From Virgisporangium aurantiacum (GTDB taxonomy: Bacteria > Actinomycetota > Actinomycetes > Mycobacteriales > Micromonosporaceae): a stretch of DNA of 41,484 bases. The translations under genes and the position numbers were made by a program. Location of the stretch: positions 1 through 41,484 of the forward strand of contig NZ_BOPG01000098.1 of NCBI RefSeq assembly GCF_016863635.1. The letters are read 5' to 3'. This document shows positions 8,274 to 17,288 of the stretch, piece by piece (the stretch's first letter is position 1; every line of letters begins with the position of its first letter). The notes beneath the pieces are model-generated. The model saw only the letters and a program-made list of their open reading frames with translations. It was not told the origin of the DNA and did not search any database.

Positions 8274-8921
8274 CCTGCCCTGCGGCTGGTCGTCGTCCGG
8301 TTCATCGGCGGGCGGTTCGTCGGCGCCTTCGCCCTTCGACCCCCTGTTGTCCCACCAGTGCTTGGCGACCGTGGCCGCGCCACCTGCCGCGACCGCGACC
8401 GACCCGAGGGCATCCACCGCGTCCGGCCTCGGCTGTTCCGGGACGGGCTTGACCGGCTCTCCCTCGATGGTTTCCGCATTGTGGGCGTCCACCTGACCAA
8501 TGTCGATCGTTGTATCGGCGACCTGAACCTGTTGTGCCCGGGCCGCGTCCACCTGCCCTTCCAAATTGGCGACCGCGACCGCGGGATGGTCGGACCCGAC
8601 CTCCTCGGTCGCGGCGCCCTTCTTCTCGTCCGGATACCCGGCGGGGTCACCGGTTTCCGGGTCGACGTCGTCGTCGGGAGCGGGCCGGTCGGGGTCGTTT
8701 GCCGCCTCGGCCTGCAAGGCCGCGGCCTCATCGCGGGCGCTGTCGTGTTCGACGTCCGGATCGAGGTCGGCGGTCGCGGAGTCGTCCTCCCCGACGCCGC
8801 TGCCGGAATCGTCGCCCGTTTCGCCACCGACGTCGGTCGCTTCGCCGGTGTCGCTGGTACCGCCGGTATCGGCTGCTCCTCCGCCCGTGAGGTCGTCGTC
8901 ATCGCCGTCGTCGATCGCCAT
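8268..8921 (-). CDS. Acidic, probably disordered protein of the HerA operon
   Basis: A 217-residue protein very rich in Asp, Glu, Gly, Ala and Pro. The first 75 residues are mostly acidic and low complexity. A central stretch (PAVAVANLEGQVDAARAQQVQVADTTIDIGQVDAHN) may be helical, a short Ala/Gly-rich patch (ALGSVAVAAGGAATVAKHWW) follows, and the tail is acidic again. ATG 8921 lies 23 bases inside the HerA gene, so translation is coupled. No family is recognised. The composition suggests a DNA-mimic, chaperone-like or scaffold role, but that is only a guess. Confidence 0.6.
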   Translation of the reverse strand: MAIDDGDDDDLTGGGAADTGGTSDTGEATDVGGETGDDSGSGVGEDDSATADLDPDVEHDSARDEAAALQAEAANDPDRPAPDDDVDPETGDPAGYPDEKKGAATEEVGSDHPAVAVANLEGQVDAARAQQVQVADTTIDIGQVDAHNAETIEGEPVKPVPEQPRPDAVDALGSVAVAAGGAATVAKHWWDNRGSKGEGADEPPADEPDDDQPQGRS

Positions 8922-11568
8922 CGTCGGTTCCTCCCCATCGCTTCTCGCTCAGTTCGGCCAGCGGCCAGCGGCATTTGCGGAAGGTCGCCAGGCCGGTGCC
9001 GAGTGCCGTCGTCCAGGCCGGACCGTCCGCGTCGGCGCCCACGACCGTTTCCAGCGCGGACGGGCGTGCGTCGCCGAACAGCAGCCGCCGGTGCCGGGGC
9101 CGCGCCAGCCACCGCGGCTCGCGCCGCTCGCACGGCCAGCGTCCGCCCAACAGGTCACGCATGGCCGTCGAGACGTGCGCGGCCAGGGCGCCCGGGCTCA
9201 CCTCGCGGCTGATCGCCGTCGAGCGGACGGCGACGGCCGCGTCGACGGCGTGGCCGATCGCGCAGTCGCGCAGCCGCTCCGCCGGTGCCCGCAGCGCGGT
9301 GTACAGGTCGAGCGTGGGTACCGGCAACGGCCACCCCGTCAGGTGACCGACGACCGCAAGTTCGGCCCACAGGGTCAGCGCGGGCAGCGCCTCGGGGAAC
9401 CGTTGCGCCATGCGCATCTGACGCAGCGTGCAGGGCTCGCCGTGGCAGGCCGGCCCGCATGCGGCGCTGCGCGTGGTGACGATCGCCGCGGGCGACGCCG
9501 TGGTGGCCGCGACGGTTTCGCGGTCGGTGCCGTCGGCGACCCGCACCAGGACCGGTGCGTCCATGCCGTCGGCGAACGCCGCCGCCTCGCCCGGGGCGAG
9601 GGTGACCAGGAAAGCGGACTGGTCGTCGGTGAGGTTCATGGTGGCGCCGACGGCGTCACGGTCGTCACGGGCCGGAAGGCGGTGGACGATCTTGATCGCG
9701 GTGTTCTTGATGACGTCGGGGATCAGCTTCGCCGGGATCTGCTCGGCAATGACAATGCCCTCGCCGTACGCGCGTACCTCGGCCAGCATCGCCGCGAACA
9801 TTTCGACCGCGTGCTCGGCGGCGCCAACACCGGGGCGCAGCAACCGGTGCGCCTCCTCGATCACCGTGACGTGGCGCAGGCCGCGGGCGTCGCGGGCCGA
9901 CGTGCGCAGATGCTCGGTCAGGGCCAGCACGACGGTGCCCATCAGGAACGCCTTGTCCTGGTCGTCGCCCACGTCTTCGATCTCGAGCACCACGTGCCGT
10001 TTCAGCAGTTCGGCGACGTCGACGGGGTGCCCGTCCTGGAAGAACCGCCCGGTCGTGCCGAGCCGCAGAGCACCCAGCCGCACCCGGATGAACCCGCGCA
10101 CGTTGTCGGTGACCTCGCGGCCGTAGCCGACCTCGCCGACGACCAGTTCGGCCGTGCGTTGCAGGTCGGCGAGGGTCGGGTACCGGGGCGACAGCGCCGG
10201 ATCGGCGGGCTCGCCGAGCGCGAGGTCCCAGCCGAGGTCTTCATAGCAGCGGGTCAACGCCGCCGACAGCACCTGCGGGAACGGGTCGCTGGCCTGGAAC
10301 GCCGCCACGAACAGCGCGCGCACCAGATCGAGGTGGGTCGACAGGTTGAACCCCGCGACCGGCGCGAGCGGGTTGATGCCGGCCGGAACCGCGTCCGCGT
10401 CGCCGGGACGGATCCGGATCACCCCGCCGCCCAGCCGCGCCGCCATGGCCCGGTACTCGGCCTTCGCCGGCTCGACCACCAGCCAGGGCACGCCGGCCGC
10501 CGCGAGTTGTTCGAGGAGCGTCCGGACGGTCTGCGACTTGCCGGCGCCGGTGGCGCCGGTGACGAACGTGTGGCGGTTGACGCTGTCGGCCGTCACCTCG
10601 AACGGCAGGCCGGGCCCGCGGGTGGCGTCGAGCACCGTGCCGAGTAACAGACCCGGCACCGGGCCCCCCGGCGCCGTCTCGGGCGTCACGTCGAACCGGG
10701 GCGGTTCGGTGACGCGCACGCCCGGTAGCTCCCGCAGCGGTGCGCGGGCCACCGCGGCCAGCGCGTCGGCGCCGGCGATGACCTCCCGGCCCCCGTCCCG
10801 GCCACCGTCCCGGCCACCGTTCCGGCCACCGAGGCCGGAGCTGCCACGGGGGCGGACCCGGAGGACGCCGTCGGCGAGGTCGGCACCACCGGCGAGCAGG
10901 CCGGCGATCGCGTCGCAACCGGCCGCCGTGCGCGCGCCGGTGAAGAGCCGGATCCGCCAGTGGCCCTGAGCGGCCCAGCGCCGCAGGTACCGCAGTTCGG
11001 CCTCGGCCTCGGCCAGCCGCAGGCGCTCGGTACCCCGCCCGGTGCGCCGTGGTTCCAACGCGTCGACGATGTCGGACAACCGGTCGAGGTGGGCGGCGAC
11101 CTCCCCGGCGCCGATCGGTGTGCCGACGGCGAGGACGGCCATCGGCATCTCCGGCAGGTACGCGAAGAGGTCTTCGAGCAGCGGCCCGTCCGGGTCGGTG
11201 GCGTCGGACGGCGGCCGGTCGGTGAGTGCATCGACCAGCAGCCACACCGGCCGCCAGTGCGGCAGCTTTCCCAGGGCACGGTCGGCCTGACCGGGCCGCA
11301 GTTCGACCGTGCGGGCCCCGGCCGGGAAACAGAAACCGTCGCCGGTGGGATCGGGCCGCGTGCCACCGGCGAGCACCGCGGCCGGACCGTTCGGCCGGGT
11401 CCGGATCCAGCAGCACGCGACCGTGGTGCCGGCCGCGTGCGCCATGGCCAACGGCGGCAGCATCCGCAACCGGCCGGTGGCGGCCGGGCGGGCCGACGCG
11501 TCGGACGCGGGTCGGGGTACCTCGACCAGCCGGTGGCTGAGATACCGGCTGCCGTCCGGAACGGTCAT
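8899..11568 (-). CDS. HerA/FtsK-type ATPase
   Basis: An 889-residue ATPase. ATG 11568 (MTVPDGSRYL) is chosen over GTG 11580 because the two sister leader modules place the start at the same spot. Walker A is GATGAGKS (about 337-344), Walker B HVTVIEEAH (about 566-574), and the HerA-typical EQIPAKLIPDVIKNTAIKIVHRLP plus LAPGEAAAF follow. The N-terminal third has no recognised motif, and a Gly/Asp/Arg tract (GGRNGGRDGGRDGG, near 246) comes from 12-base tandem repeats. HerA proteins form hexameric DNA translocases and partner with nucleases or NTPases in repair, conjugation and phage defence. No nuclease is visible here. It is linked through an 84-nt leader module to the gene upstream. Confidence 0.85.
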   Translation of the reverse strand: MTVPDGSRYLSHRLVEVPRPASDASARPAATGRLRMLPPLAMAHAAGTTVACCWIRTRPNGPAAVLAGGTRPDPTGDGFCFPAGARTVELRPGQADRALGKLPHWRPVWLLVDALTDRPPSDATDPDGPLLEDLFAYLPEMPMAVLAVGTPIGAGEVAAHLDRLSDIVDALEPRRTGRGTERLRLAEAEAELRYLRRWAAQGHWRIRLFTGARTAAGCDAIAGLLAGGADLADGVLRVRPRGSSGLGGRNGGRDGGRDGGREVIAGADALAAVARAPLRELPGVRVTEPPRFDVTPETAPGGPVPGLLLGTVLDATRGPGLPFEVTADSVNRHTFVTGATGAGKSQTVRTLLEQLAAAGVPWLVVEPAKAEYRAMAARLGGGVIRIRPGDADAVPAGINPLAPVAGFNLSTHLDLVRALFVAAFQASDPFPQVLSAALTRCYEDLGWDLALGEPADPALSPRYPTLADLQRTAELVVGEVGYGREVTDNVRGFIRVRLGALRLGTTGRFFQDGHPVDVAELLKRHVVLEIEDVGDDQDKAFLMGTVVLALTEHLRTSARDARGLRHVTVIEEAHRLLRPGVGAAEHAVEMFAAMLAEVRAYGEGIVIAEQIPAKLIPDVIKNTAIKIVHRLPARDDRDAVGATMNLTDDQSAFLVTLAPGEAAAFADGMDAPVLVRVADGTDRETVAATTASPAAIVTTRSAACGPACHGEPCTLRQMRMAQRFPEALPALTLWAELAVVGHLTGWPLPVPTLDLYTALRAPAERLRDCAIGHAVDAAVAVRSTAISREVSPGALAAHVSTAMRDLLGGRWPCERREPRWLARPRHRRLLFGDARPSALETVVGADADGPAWTTALGTGLATFRKCRWPLAELSEKRWGGTDDGDRRRR

Positions 11569-11647
11569 GCCGGCTCCCACTTCGTGGTGACCCGCCCTGA
11601 CCGGGAGGGCTCTGCTTGATGATTCCCTCGCACAAGTGCTCGGTCAT
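11564..11647 (-). repeat. 84-nt leader/coupling module, copy A
   Basis: Minus-strand copy of a module also present at 21256-21339 and 34406-34489. Its ATG (11647) overlaps the TGA of the upstream gene as ATGA, and it runs into the HerA start codon. It contains GCACTTGTGC, GCCCT...AGGGC, and the hairpin CCAC-GAA-GTGG just before the start. A one-base loss near its end relative to the other copies means the 27-residue frame seen there does not stop at the junction here, and the outer hairpin arm is weakened. The sequence stays close to the other copies although the neighbouring genes are unrelated. Confidence 0.7.
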
Positions 11648-13170
11648 GGTGCCAACGGCAGGGTCGACGTGAGCGACGATCCCGGGATGCGGGCGTCGCA
11701 ACTGGCCAACGTCGCGGTGCGGTGATCGACGATCACCATGCAGGTCTCCTCAAGCCGTTGGAACATCTCGGGTTGGACGATGTACTCGTGCACCCGCCCG
11801 AGGCTGGTGGTCCGGGTGGTCTGGGCCGAGCCGCCATGGCTCGTGGTGATGCCGCTGCCCGTCGTGAACGATGTCGAGACGGAGCGGCCGAAGTCACGCG
11901 CGAAGAACAGCAGGGCGGTCGACCAGTTGGCGCCGCGGGTCTGGGTCAGGCCGGACGTCTGGCTCAGCGTGTCGGACCAGGTGGTCGTCTTCCCTTCGGC
12001 GATCGACACGCCGTTGACCACGAAGGTGAACTCCCGGCCGAGGTGTTCGGCGGCCAGCCGGGCGTCGGCGGCGTTGGGCAGCCGCAGGAACACGGAGACC
12101 GTCGAGCCGGCATGGCCCAGCAGCCGCTGCAGGCCGTCGCCGATGGTCTCGCACAACAGGACCAGTCGCTTGCCCGGCCGGAGACCGGTAGCGATCAGCC
12201 GGTCGAGGATCTCCGGCGCCAGCCGGTCGGCCCCGGCCACCAACAGCAGGTCGTCACCGGCGACGGCCTCGTCGAAGCCGCGCGCGATCGACGTCGCCAG
12301 CAGCGCGCGCCCGATCTCGACGTCGGGCGCGGCGCGGCCGGCGCCCACCTCGAAGGTGCGCACCGTGCGGGTGCCGTGGCCGCTGCGTTCCGCGACCACG
12401 GCGGCCGACCGCCGGAAGCGCATCAGACCGCTGATGTCGCGTTGGCGGTCGGCGAGCCGGTCGGCGACCGGCTGCCGCGCCGCGACCACGTCGGCGTGGT
12501 AGTCGCTCAATGCCCGCCGTTCCCGCGCCGACAGCCCGTCGGCGGCCTGGGCACGGTTGCCCAGCGCCACGCCGATGGCGGCGTGCAACCGGGCCAGCGT
12601 CGCCGGACCCGACAGGACGCGCAGCACGTCGAGGACGTCCTCCACCGCCCGGGTGGCGTCGACGGCACCCACCCGACCGGACGACGTGCGGTACGCGTCG
12701 ACGATCAGCACGGCCAACTGGTCGGCCGACAGCAGGCTGAACAGGTCGACCGACGACCCGGAACCGGCGACCGTGTCGCAGCGCAACGTGAACCCGCCGG
12801 ACGAGCGGGCCCGGTCGCGCAGACCGCTGAACAGATCGCGCGGACTCAGGTTCACCACCCGGATCCGCGCGTACCCCGCCGCGACGGCCGACGTGGCCAG
12901 CGTCGGGATCACCGTCGCCCAGGCGGCCGGGGTCCCGCCGAACATCGGCAGCACTCCGGCGCCGCCGAGCGGAACCGGGAACCAGACCGGACGCTGCGCG
13001 TGGGCCGCGGCCAGCCTGCGTTCGTCGGCCTCGACGGCTGCCCGCCACCGGCGGTGCGCCGCCGGCAACTGCCCGCTCGCGATCACCGGCGGCGAGTCGA
13101 GCAGAGGGCTCCGCGGTGCGGGACCGGGATCAACCGGTTGCCACGCCGCCGTCAACGGTGCCGCGGGCAC
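11644..13170 (-). CDS. TraG/HerA-like protein lacking a P-loop, partner of HerA ATPase
   Basis: A 508-residue protein starting at GTG 13170 after GGGAGG. The C-terminal part resembles the tail of type IV coupling/HerA-like ATPases: DDLLLVAGADRLAPEILDRL, GKRLVLLCETIGDGLQRLLG, FLRLPNAADARLAAEHLGREF, then a Ser/Thr-rich stretch and HEYIVQPEMFQRL. The usual GxxxxGK[ST] is missing; the equivalent place reads MFGGTPAAWATV, so it is probably inactive. This is a pattern call, not a firm homology. It is first in a coupled operon with HerA, which suggests a regulatory or structural subunit of the same complex. Confidence 0.55.
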   Translation of the reverse strand: MPAAPLTAAWQPVDPGPAPRSPLLDSPPVIASGQLPAAHRRWRAAVEADERRLAAAHAQRPVWFPVPLGGAGVLPMFGGTPAAWATVIPTLATSAVAAGYARIRVVNLSPRDLFSGLRDRARSSGGFTLRCDTVAGSGSSVDLFSLLSADQLAVLIVDAYRTSSGRVGAVDATRAVEDVLDVLRVLSGPATLARLHAAIGVALGNRAQAADGLSARERRALSDYHADVVAARQPVADRLADRQRDISGLMRFRRSAAVVAERSGHGTRTVRTFEVGAGRAAPDVEIGRALLATSIARGFDEAVAGDDLLLVAGADRLAPEILDRLIATGLRPGKRLVLLCETIGDGLQRLLGHAGSTVSVFLRLPNAADARLAAEHLGREFTFVVNGVSIAEGKTTTWSDTLSQTSGLTQTRGANWSTALLFFARDFGRSVSTSFTTGSGITTSHGGSAQTTRTTSLGRVHEYIVQPEMFQRLEETCMVIVDHRTATLASCDARIPGSSLTSTLPLAP

Positions 13171-13235
13171 ACGACCACCTCCCTTCCCTGCGCGGGTGCC
13201 CTACCCTGGACAGCCAGACAAGGCGGGAGGCGACG

Positions 13236-13766
13236 GTGGGCGTATTGATCGATGCCGTCATGTCGATGGCGCGGGCGGCCCGGTTCCGGTCCGTGCGGGC
13301 CGTGCTTCCTCCGGACACCTGGTTCGAGCTGCCCGGCCGGTTGCGGTTCGGAATGCCGTGGCCCTGGCAACAGCACACCGAGGTCGACGCCGAGATCGTC
13401 GACGACACCGGCCAGGCCGGCGCGCGCGTACCGCTGGGGCAGGCGTCGGCCCCCCGTACCAGTGGTGAGGCGGGGGTGCTGCTCTGGCGCGGCGACGGAT
13501 CCCTTGAGCCGTACCTGACCGATCTCGCCGGATATTGCCGTCAGGTCTACGGCGGCCCGCCCCGGTCGCTGCGGTGGATCCGGCTGGGCGGCGTGAGAGC
13601 GGTCGTGATCGAGGCCGACACCGCAAACGCCCAGCGGACCCACCGCCTCGTGGCCGAGTGGGGCCTGAACCACACTCTGCACGGCGAGTTCCGGACCCCC
13701 GCCGACGCGGCCGACGGGTACCGGCCGCACCTCGACACCATGCTCGCCACCTGGCAGTGGGCCTGA
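13236..13766 (+). CDS. Hypothetical protein, MOG1/PsbP/DUF1795-like fold suspected
   Basis: A 176-residue soluble protein. GTG 13236 is chosen because CGGGAGG lies 5 bases upstream. The pattern WIRLGGVRAVVIEAD ... RTHRLVAEWGLNHTLHGEFRT ... YRPHLDTMLATWQW resembles small alpha/beta proteins of the MOG1/PsbP/LpqN type, which end in a conserved self-contained helix before a final Trp. It is transcribed divergently from the TraG-like gene (65-bp gap) and ends 5 bases before the end of the WD40 gene. Its function is unknown; its position suggests membership of the VWA/HerA island. Confidence 0.55.
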   Translation: MGVLIDAVMSMARAARFRSVRAVLPPDTWFELPGRLRFGMPWPWQQHTEVDAEIVDDTGQAGARVPLGQASAPRTSGEAGVLLWRGDGSLEPYLTDLAGYCRQVYGGPPRSLRWIRLGGVRAVVIEADTANAQRTHRLVAEWGLNHTLHGEFRTPADAADGYRPHLDTMLATWQWA

Positions 13767-13771
13767 CCCGG

Positions 13772-15241
13772 TCACGACAGCTCCCACAACGCCACCCGGC
13801 CGTCGTCTTTCTCGTTGCTCGCGACCGCGAACCTTTTTCCGTCGGGGGAGAAGGCCATGGTGGCCACAGTCATGTCCTTCGTCCAGAACACGGTCCTCTC
13901 GCGATGTTCCAGAACGCGTTTCTTCTGCCAGTTGGCGGTGTCCCACAACCACACCGTGCCGTCGTCCGCGCCCTCCGCGAGCAGCAGGCCGTCGGGCGAG
14001 AACATCAGCGCGCCCCCCAAGTCGTAGTGGCCGGGCAGCGCGGCCCGTTGCGCACCGGTCGCGGTGTCCCAGACCCACACCGTTTCGCTGAGGTCCTGCC
14101 TCGCGGCGATCAGACGTCCGTCCGGGGAGAAGGCCAGATGACGGATGTAGCCGTAATCGATGTTCATGCCGGCCACGACCGTGCCGGTCGCGACGTTCCA
14201 GACCCGCACCGTTCCGCCGACCTGGCTCGTCGCGAGCCAACGGCCGTCGGGCGAGAACTCCAGTGCGACCAGGCCGTTGCTGCCGCTGGCATCACCCTTG
14301 GGGTCCGGTGGCACCTGCAGGGTCGTTCTGAGCTGGCGTTTGGCGGTGTCCCACAGTTTGATCCCGCCGCCGAGGAGCGCGAACAGTTTTCCGTCGGGCG
14401 AAAAGCGGCCCCTGCTGCCGGCCAGTTGGGTCAGGACGCCACCGGTGATCGCGTCCCACATCACCGTCGGCCCGCCGTTGTATCCACCGGCGAGCAGCGA
14501 CCCGTCCGGTGAGAACGCCAGTTCCTCAGCTTCGCCGTAACGCTCGTCGTCGAACAGGTCGAGTTCACGCACCTTCGTTTCCCACACGATGTCCCCGGTG
14601 GCCGAATCGCGCACCCGGACCACGCCGTCGGTGTACCTGTTGTCCCACGTGAACCCCAGGAATTTCCGGGCCCGCTTCGTCTCCTTCATTCCGATGGCCG
14701 AACGCCTGCCGTCGGACGAGACGGCAACGGCGATCGCCTTGTCCTTCGCGGGCGCGGTGTCGAGATCTTTCCACGGCCGGGCGCCAAGGTCCCAGGTCGA
14801 CCTCGGCGCATCGGGGTCGTCGGTGTCGACGAAGAGTGTGGTTCCGTCGGGCGAAAATCTCAGCGCGTGCACCGTACGGTCGTTGAGTTCGATGTACTCC
14901 GCCGCCGCGGGCTCGTCGCCGGCGATGATCCACCACAGGCCCGCCACCACACCGGTGCCGACGGCACCGACCAGGCAGACCATGAATCCGACGGACAGCA
15001 AACGCGCGACGGTGCGCCACCGCAGCACCGCGGGAAGGTCGATCCATGTGCGGGTGGACGTCGTGGTTCGCCGGGCCGCTCCGGTGGTTTGCCGCTGTTG
15101 CGTCGTGGTGCTCGGCGCCGGTGGCTGCGAGGTGATCGGTACGACGGTGTTGCCGACGCGGCCCGGGCTCGCGCCGCACACGATGCAGAAGTGGACGTCT
15201 CGTAGGTACGCGGTGCCGCAGCCATCACAAGACGACCGCAT
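13772..15241 (-). CDS. Zinc-ribbon, membrane-anchored WD40 repeat protein
   Basis: A 489-residue protein. Cys5, Cys8, Cys19 and Cys22 form a zinc ribbon, then a Thr/Pro linker, one transmembrane helix (about 81-107, LLSVGFMVCLVGAVGTG...) and about 380 residues with eight FSPDG-type turns (FSPDGTTLFV, FSPDGSLLAGG, FSPDGKLFALL, FSPDGRWLATS, FSPDGRLIAAR, FSPDGLLLAEG and others) with WDTA/WDAI strand ends. This is a seven- or eight-bladed propeller, probably outside the membrane with the ribbon inside. WD40 propellers serve as binding platforms. It lies 19 bases after the gene at 15261-16067 on the same strand, so they form one operon. Confidence 0.8.
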   Translation of the reverse strand: MRSSCDGCGTAYLRDVHFCIVCGASPGRVGNTVVPITSQPPAPSTTTQQRQTTGAARRTTTSTRTWIDLPAVLRWRTVARLLSVGFMVCLVGAVGTGVVAGLWWIIAGDEPAAAEYIELNDRTVHALRFSPDGTTLFVDTDDPDAPRSTWDLGARPWKDLDTAPAKDKAIAVAVSSDGRRSAIGMKETKRARKFLGFTWDNRYTDGVVRVRDSATGDIVWETKVRELDLFDDERYGEAEELAFSPDGSLLAGGYNGGPTVMWDAITGGVLTQLAGSRGRFSPDGKLFALLGGGIKLWDTAKRQLRTTLQVPPDPKGDASGSNGLVALEFSPDGRWLATSQVGGTVRVWNVATGTVVAGMNIDYGYIRHLAFSPDGRLIAARQDLSETVWVWDTATGAQRAALPGHYDLGGALMFSPDGLLLAEGADDGTVWLWDTANWQKKRVLEHRERTVFWTKDMTVATMAFSPDGKRFAVASNEKDDGRVALWELS

Positions 15242-15260
15242 CGTTCACCTCCGTGCCCGG

Positions 15261-16067
15261 TCAGGTACAGGTGGCCCGCCAGCAGCGCAACTCCCAGTGG
15301 GCGGTGCCGCCCGATCCGCCGCCCCGACGCTCGCGCCGCCCGTGCGCGAACGTCACCGCCCGGCCCGCCCGCAACCAGAGCCAGGCGTCCATCGCCTCGT
15401 CGGGGCTGTTCCAGATCTGGTACCAGCGCATTCCGTTGGCCTCGCCGCCCCCGGCGAGCAACGGGACCTGCAGGTACCGCTGGGCCTTCGCCGGCATATG
15501 ACCCAGCAGCGCGCTGACCTCGGGCGGAAGCGTGAGGCTCGGGGTCCTGCCGGGCCCGGTGCGGTCGTGCGGCACCCGGTCGCCGCCCACGGCGCGGTCG
15601 CGCGGCATCCGGTCACCCGCGGTGCGGTCGGGCGCCGGACCCGGACCGCGGAACTCCTGGCTCTTCACCGAACCCGGCGCCCAGAGCCGCAGGTCGAGCC
15701 GGTGCCCGGCGACGCCGTCGCGGGTGGCCGGCTCGGCCCGGCACATTCCGCGTTCACCGAACGCCGACACACCGGTGAGGAACGGATCGTTGTCGTCGCG
15801 CCACCACATCAGGATGGTGCCGAGCGCACCCGACAGCCGTTCCCGCAAGCTCGGGCGCAGGGTTTCCCAGTTCTGATCGACGGGACCCGCTTCCGCGGGC
15901 AACGCACCGGGCGGGTGCGACGCAACCTCGCCGTCGACCCCGGCCGGCCAGTCGGCGGGCGTGCGGACGCGATCGCCCGGCATGCGATCGTACCGATACT
16001 CCACTATCAGCCCCGATTCCTGGGGTCCGGCCACACGATCGTCGTCCACGGTACTAGCAGGGTCCAC
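15261..16067 (-). CDS. Hypothetical protein upstream of the WD40 gene
   Basis: 268 residues from GTG 16067; other GTG starts up to about 40 codons downstream are possible. No family is recognised. The middle part is Arg/Asp/Gly/Pro-rich and repetitive (PDRTAGDRMPRDRAVGGDRVPHDRTG), flanked by more ordered Trp-rich segments (LSGALGTILMWWRDDNDPFLTGVSAFGERG and MRWYQIWNSPDEAMDAWLWLRAGRAV). There is no signal peptide or TM helix. It is co-transcribed with the WD40 protein and is the last member of the island before transposase debris. Confidence 0.6.
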   Translation of the reverse strand: MDPASTVDDDRVAGPQESGLIVEYRYDRMPGDRVRTPADWPAGVDGEVASHPPGALPAEAGPVDQNWETLRPSLRERLSGALGTILMWWRDDNDPFLTGVSAFGERGMCRAEPATRDGVAGHRLDLRLWAPGSVKSQEFRGPGPAPDRTAGDRMPRDRAVGGDRVPHDRTGPGRTPSLTLPPEVSALLGHMPAKAQRYLQVPLLAGGGEANGMRWYQIWNSPDEAMDAWLWLRAGRAVTFAHGRRERRGGGSGGTAHWELRCWRATCT

Positions 16068-16118
16068 CGATGAAGAGCCTCGGCGGAAGGATCTAACGTC
16101 TTTCGAACATTGACGGTG

Positions 16119-16310
16119 CTAATCAGGTTCCGCGACGCAGAACTCGCTGCCCTCGGGATCGGCCAGGACCCGACCGCCGTCGTATTCGGAGATCGGCGTG
16201 GCACACAGCCGGAAAAGCTCGTCGAGGTAGGAACGGTCGCGCAGGCGCAGGTCGACGTGCATGCGGTTCTTCCCGACCTTCGGCTCGGAAACCTGCTGGC
16301 GGTGGAACGT
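16119..16310 (-). pseudogene. C-terminal fragment of a VOC/glyoxalase-like protein
   Basis: The frame ending at 16119 reads EPKVGKNRMHVDLRLRD ... ATPISEYDGGRVLADPEGSEFCVAEPD. KNRMHVDL and LADPEGSEFCV are the last two strands of many actinobacterial VOC proteins, including the metal-binding Glu of the final motif. The piece between them is shorter than I expect, and upstream of about 16310 the resemblance stops. Only the second beta-alpha-beta-beta-beta unit is left. Confidence 0.5.
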
Positions 16311-16507
16311 GCGGGAACCGATCGATGCGTGTGCCGTGCCAAACTCGTCGCACGGTGTGTGAGCTGGGCCGATGGCCTGCTGGGTGATGATCGGGTTCAT
16401 GTTCGTGCGGTTGCTGTATCGAGCGACGGTGCATCTGTTCGGCCGGAACGGGCGGTGCAGTCAGCGTTGGCCCGGTGCTGCCGCGGCGGTTGTGAGTCCA
16501 TCGGATC

Positions 16508-17235
16508 GTGACCCGGGCGACGTTGCGGGCGTCGCATCGCCAGCTGGTGCAACGGCATTGGACCTATCCGAAGCGGACCGGTCGACCAGCGGTCAGCGGC
16601 GAGGTCCGCGATCTGGTCCTGTGGCTGGCGGCGGAGAAATCCGTCGTGGGGCACCGGAGAATCCTGGGCGAGCTGGTCGGCCTCGGCCACCGGGTCGGTG
16701 CCGGCACCATCGACGCATCCTGGCCGGCGTCCGGGTCGGGCCGGCCCCACGCGACGCGGACACCCGGTGGCGGACCTTCCTGCGTACCGAGGCGGAAGGG
16801 CTGCTGGCAGCCGACTTCTTTCACGCGGACACCGTGCTGCTGCGCCGAATCTACGTGATCGTGGCGATAGAGGTCGGGACACGACGGGTGCACCTGCTCG
16901 GCGTCACCGACCGCCGCGTTCGACGCCGTCCTCGCGGACGAGGGCATCGAGGTGGTCAAGATCCCGCCCCGGACGCCGCAGGCGAACTGCTACATCAAAC
17001 GGTTCGTCGGGACCGTCCGCCGCGAGTGCACCGACCGGATGCTGATCTACAACGAGGCCCACGCACGGAAGGTCATCAACGAGTACATCGCGCACCTCAA
17101 CCGGCACCGGCCGCACCAAGCCTGGACCAGTATCCGCCCGAGCACGACCCTACCGCGTTGATCCCGCTCGACGCTGCCGTCCGGCGACGACGTGTCCTCG
17201 GCGGCGCCTTCAACGAAAACCACCGAGCTGCCTGA
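16508..17235 (+). mobile_element. Remnant of a DDE (rve) transposase, IS3/IS481-like
   Basis: A transposase split over several frames. One piece has RQLVQRHWTYPKRTGRPAVSGEVRDLVLWLA...GHRRILGEL (HTH part). The next has WRTFLRTEAEGLLAADFFHADTVLLRRIYV (first catalytic Asp). A later piece has AFDAVLADEGIEVVKIPPRTPQANCYIKRFVGTVRRECTDRMLI (the Glu region, with usual NAYAER changed to NCYIKR), and a last shift gives RRRRVLGGAFNENHRAA. The segment that normally holds the second Asp is deleted. At least three frame changes are present. No terminal inverted repeats were identified. Confidence 0.7.
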
Positions 17236-17288
17236 ACGGGTGTCACCACCAGGCGAAACAGGTTTGGCAACCCACAGGGTACGGCCGG

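Noticed and set aside
8566..10647. A 693-codon open frame on the plus strand opposite the HerA gene
   Set aside because: It is rich in Arg, Gly and Ala with no family motif, and exists because GC-rich third positions of the HerA gene keep the opposite frame open.
10784..10835. 12-base tandem repeats considered as CRISPR or minisatellite
   Set aside because: They have no spacers, lie in frame in the HerA gene, and encode a simple Gly-Arg-Asp tract.
10241..11701. A 486-codon minus-strand frame continuing from the leader-module peptide of copy A
   Set aside because: After the module it is an Arg/Pro-rich shadow of the HerA gene in another frame; the HerA frame has the Walker motifs.
14589..16073. 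A 494-codon plus-strand frame opposite the WD40 and hypothetical genes
   Set aside because: No motif; the minus-strand frame shows zinc ribbon, TM helix and repeated FSPDG turns.
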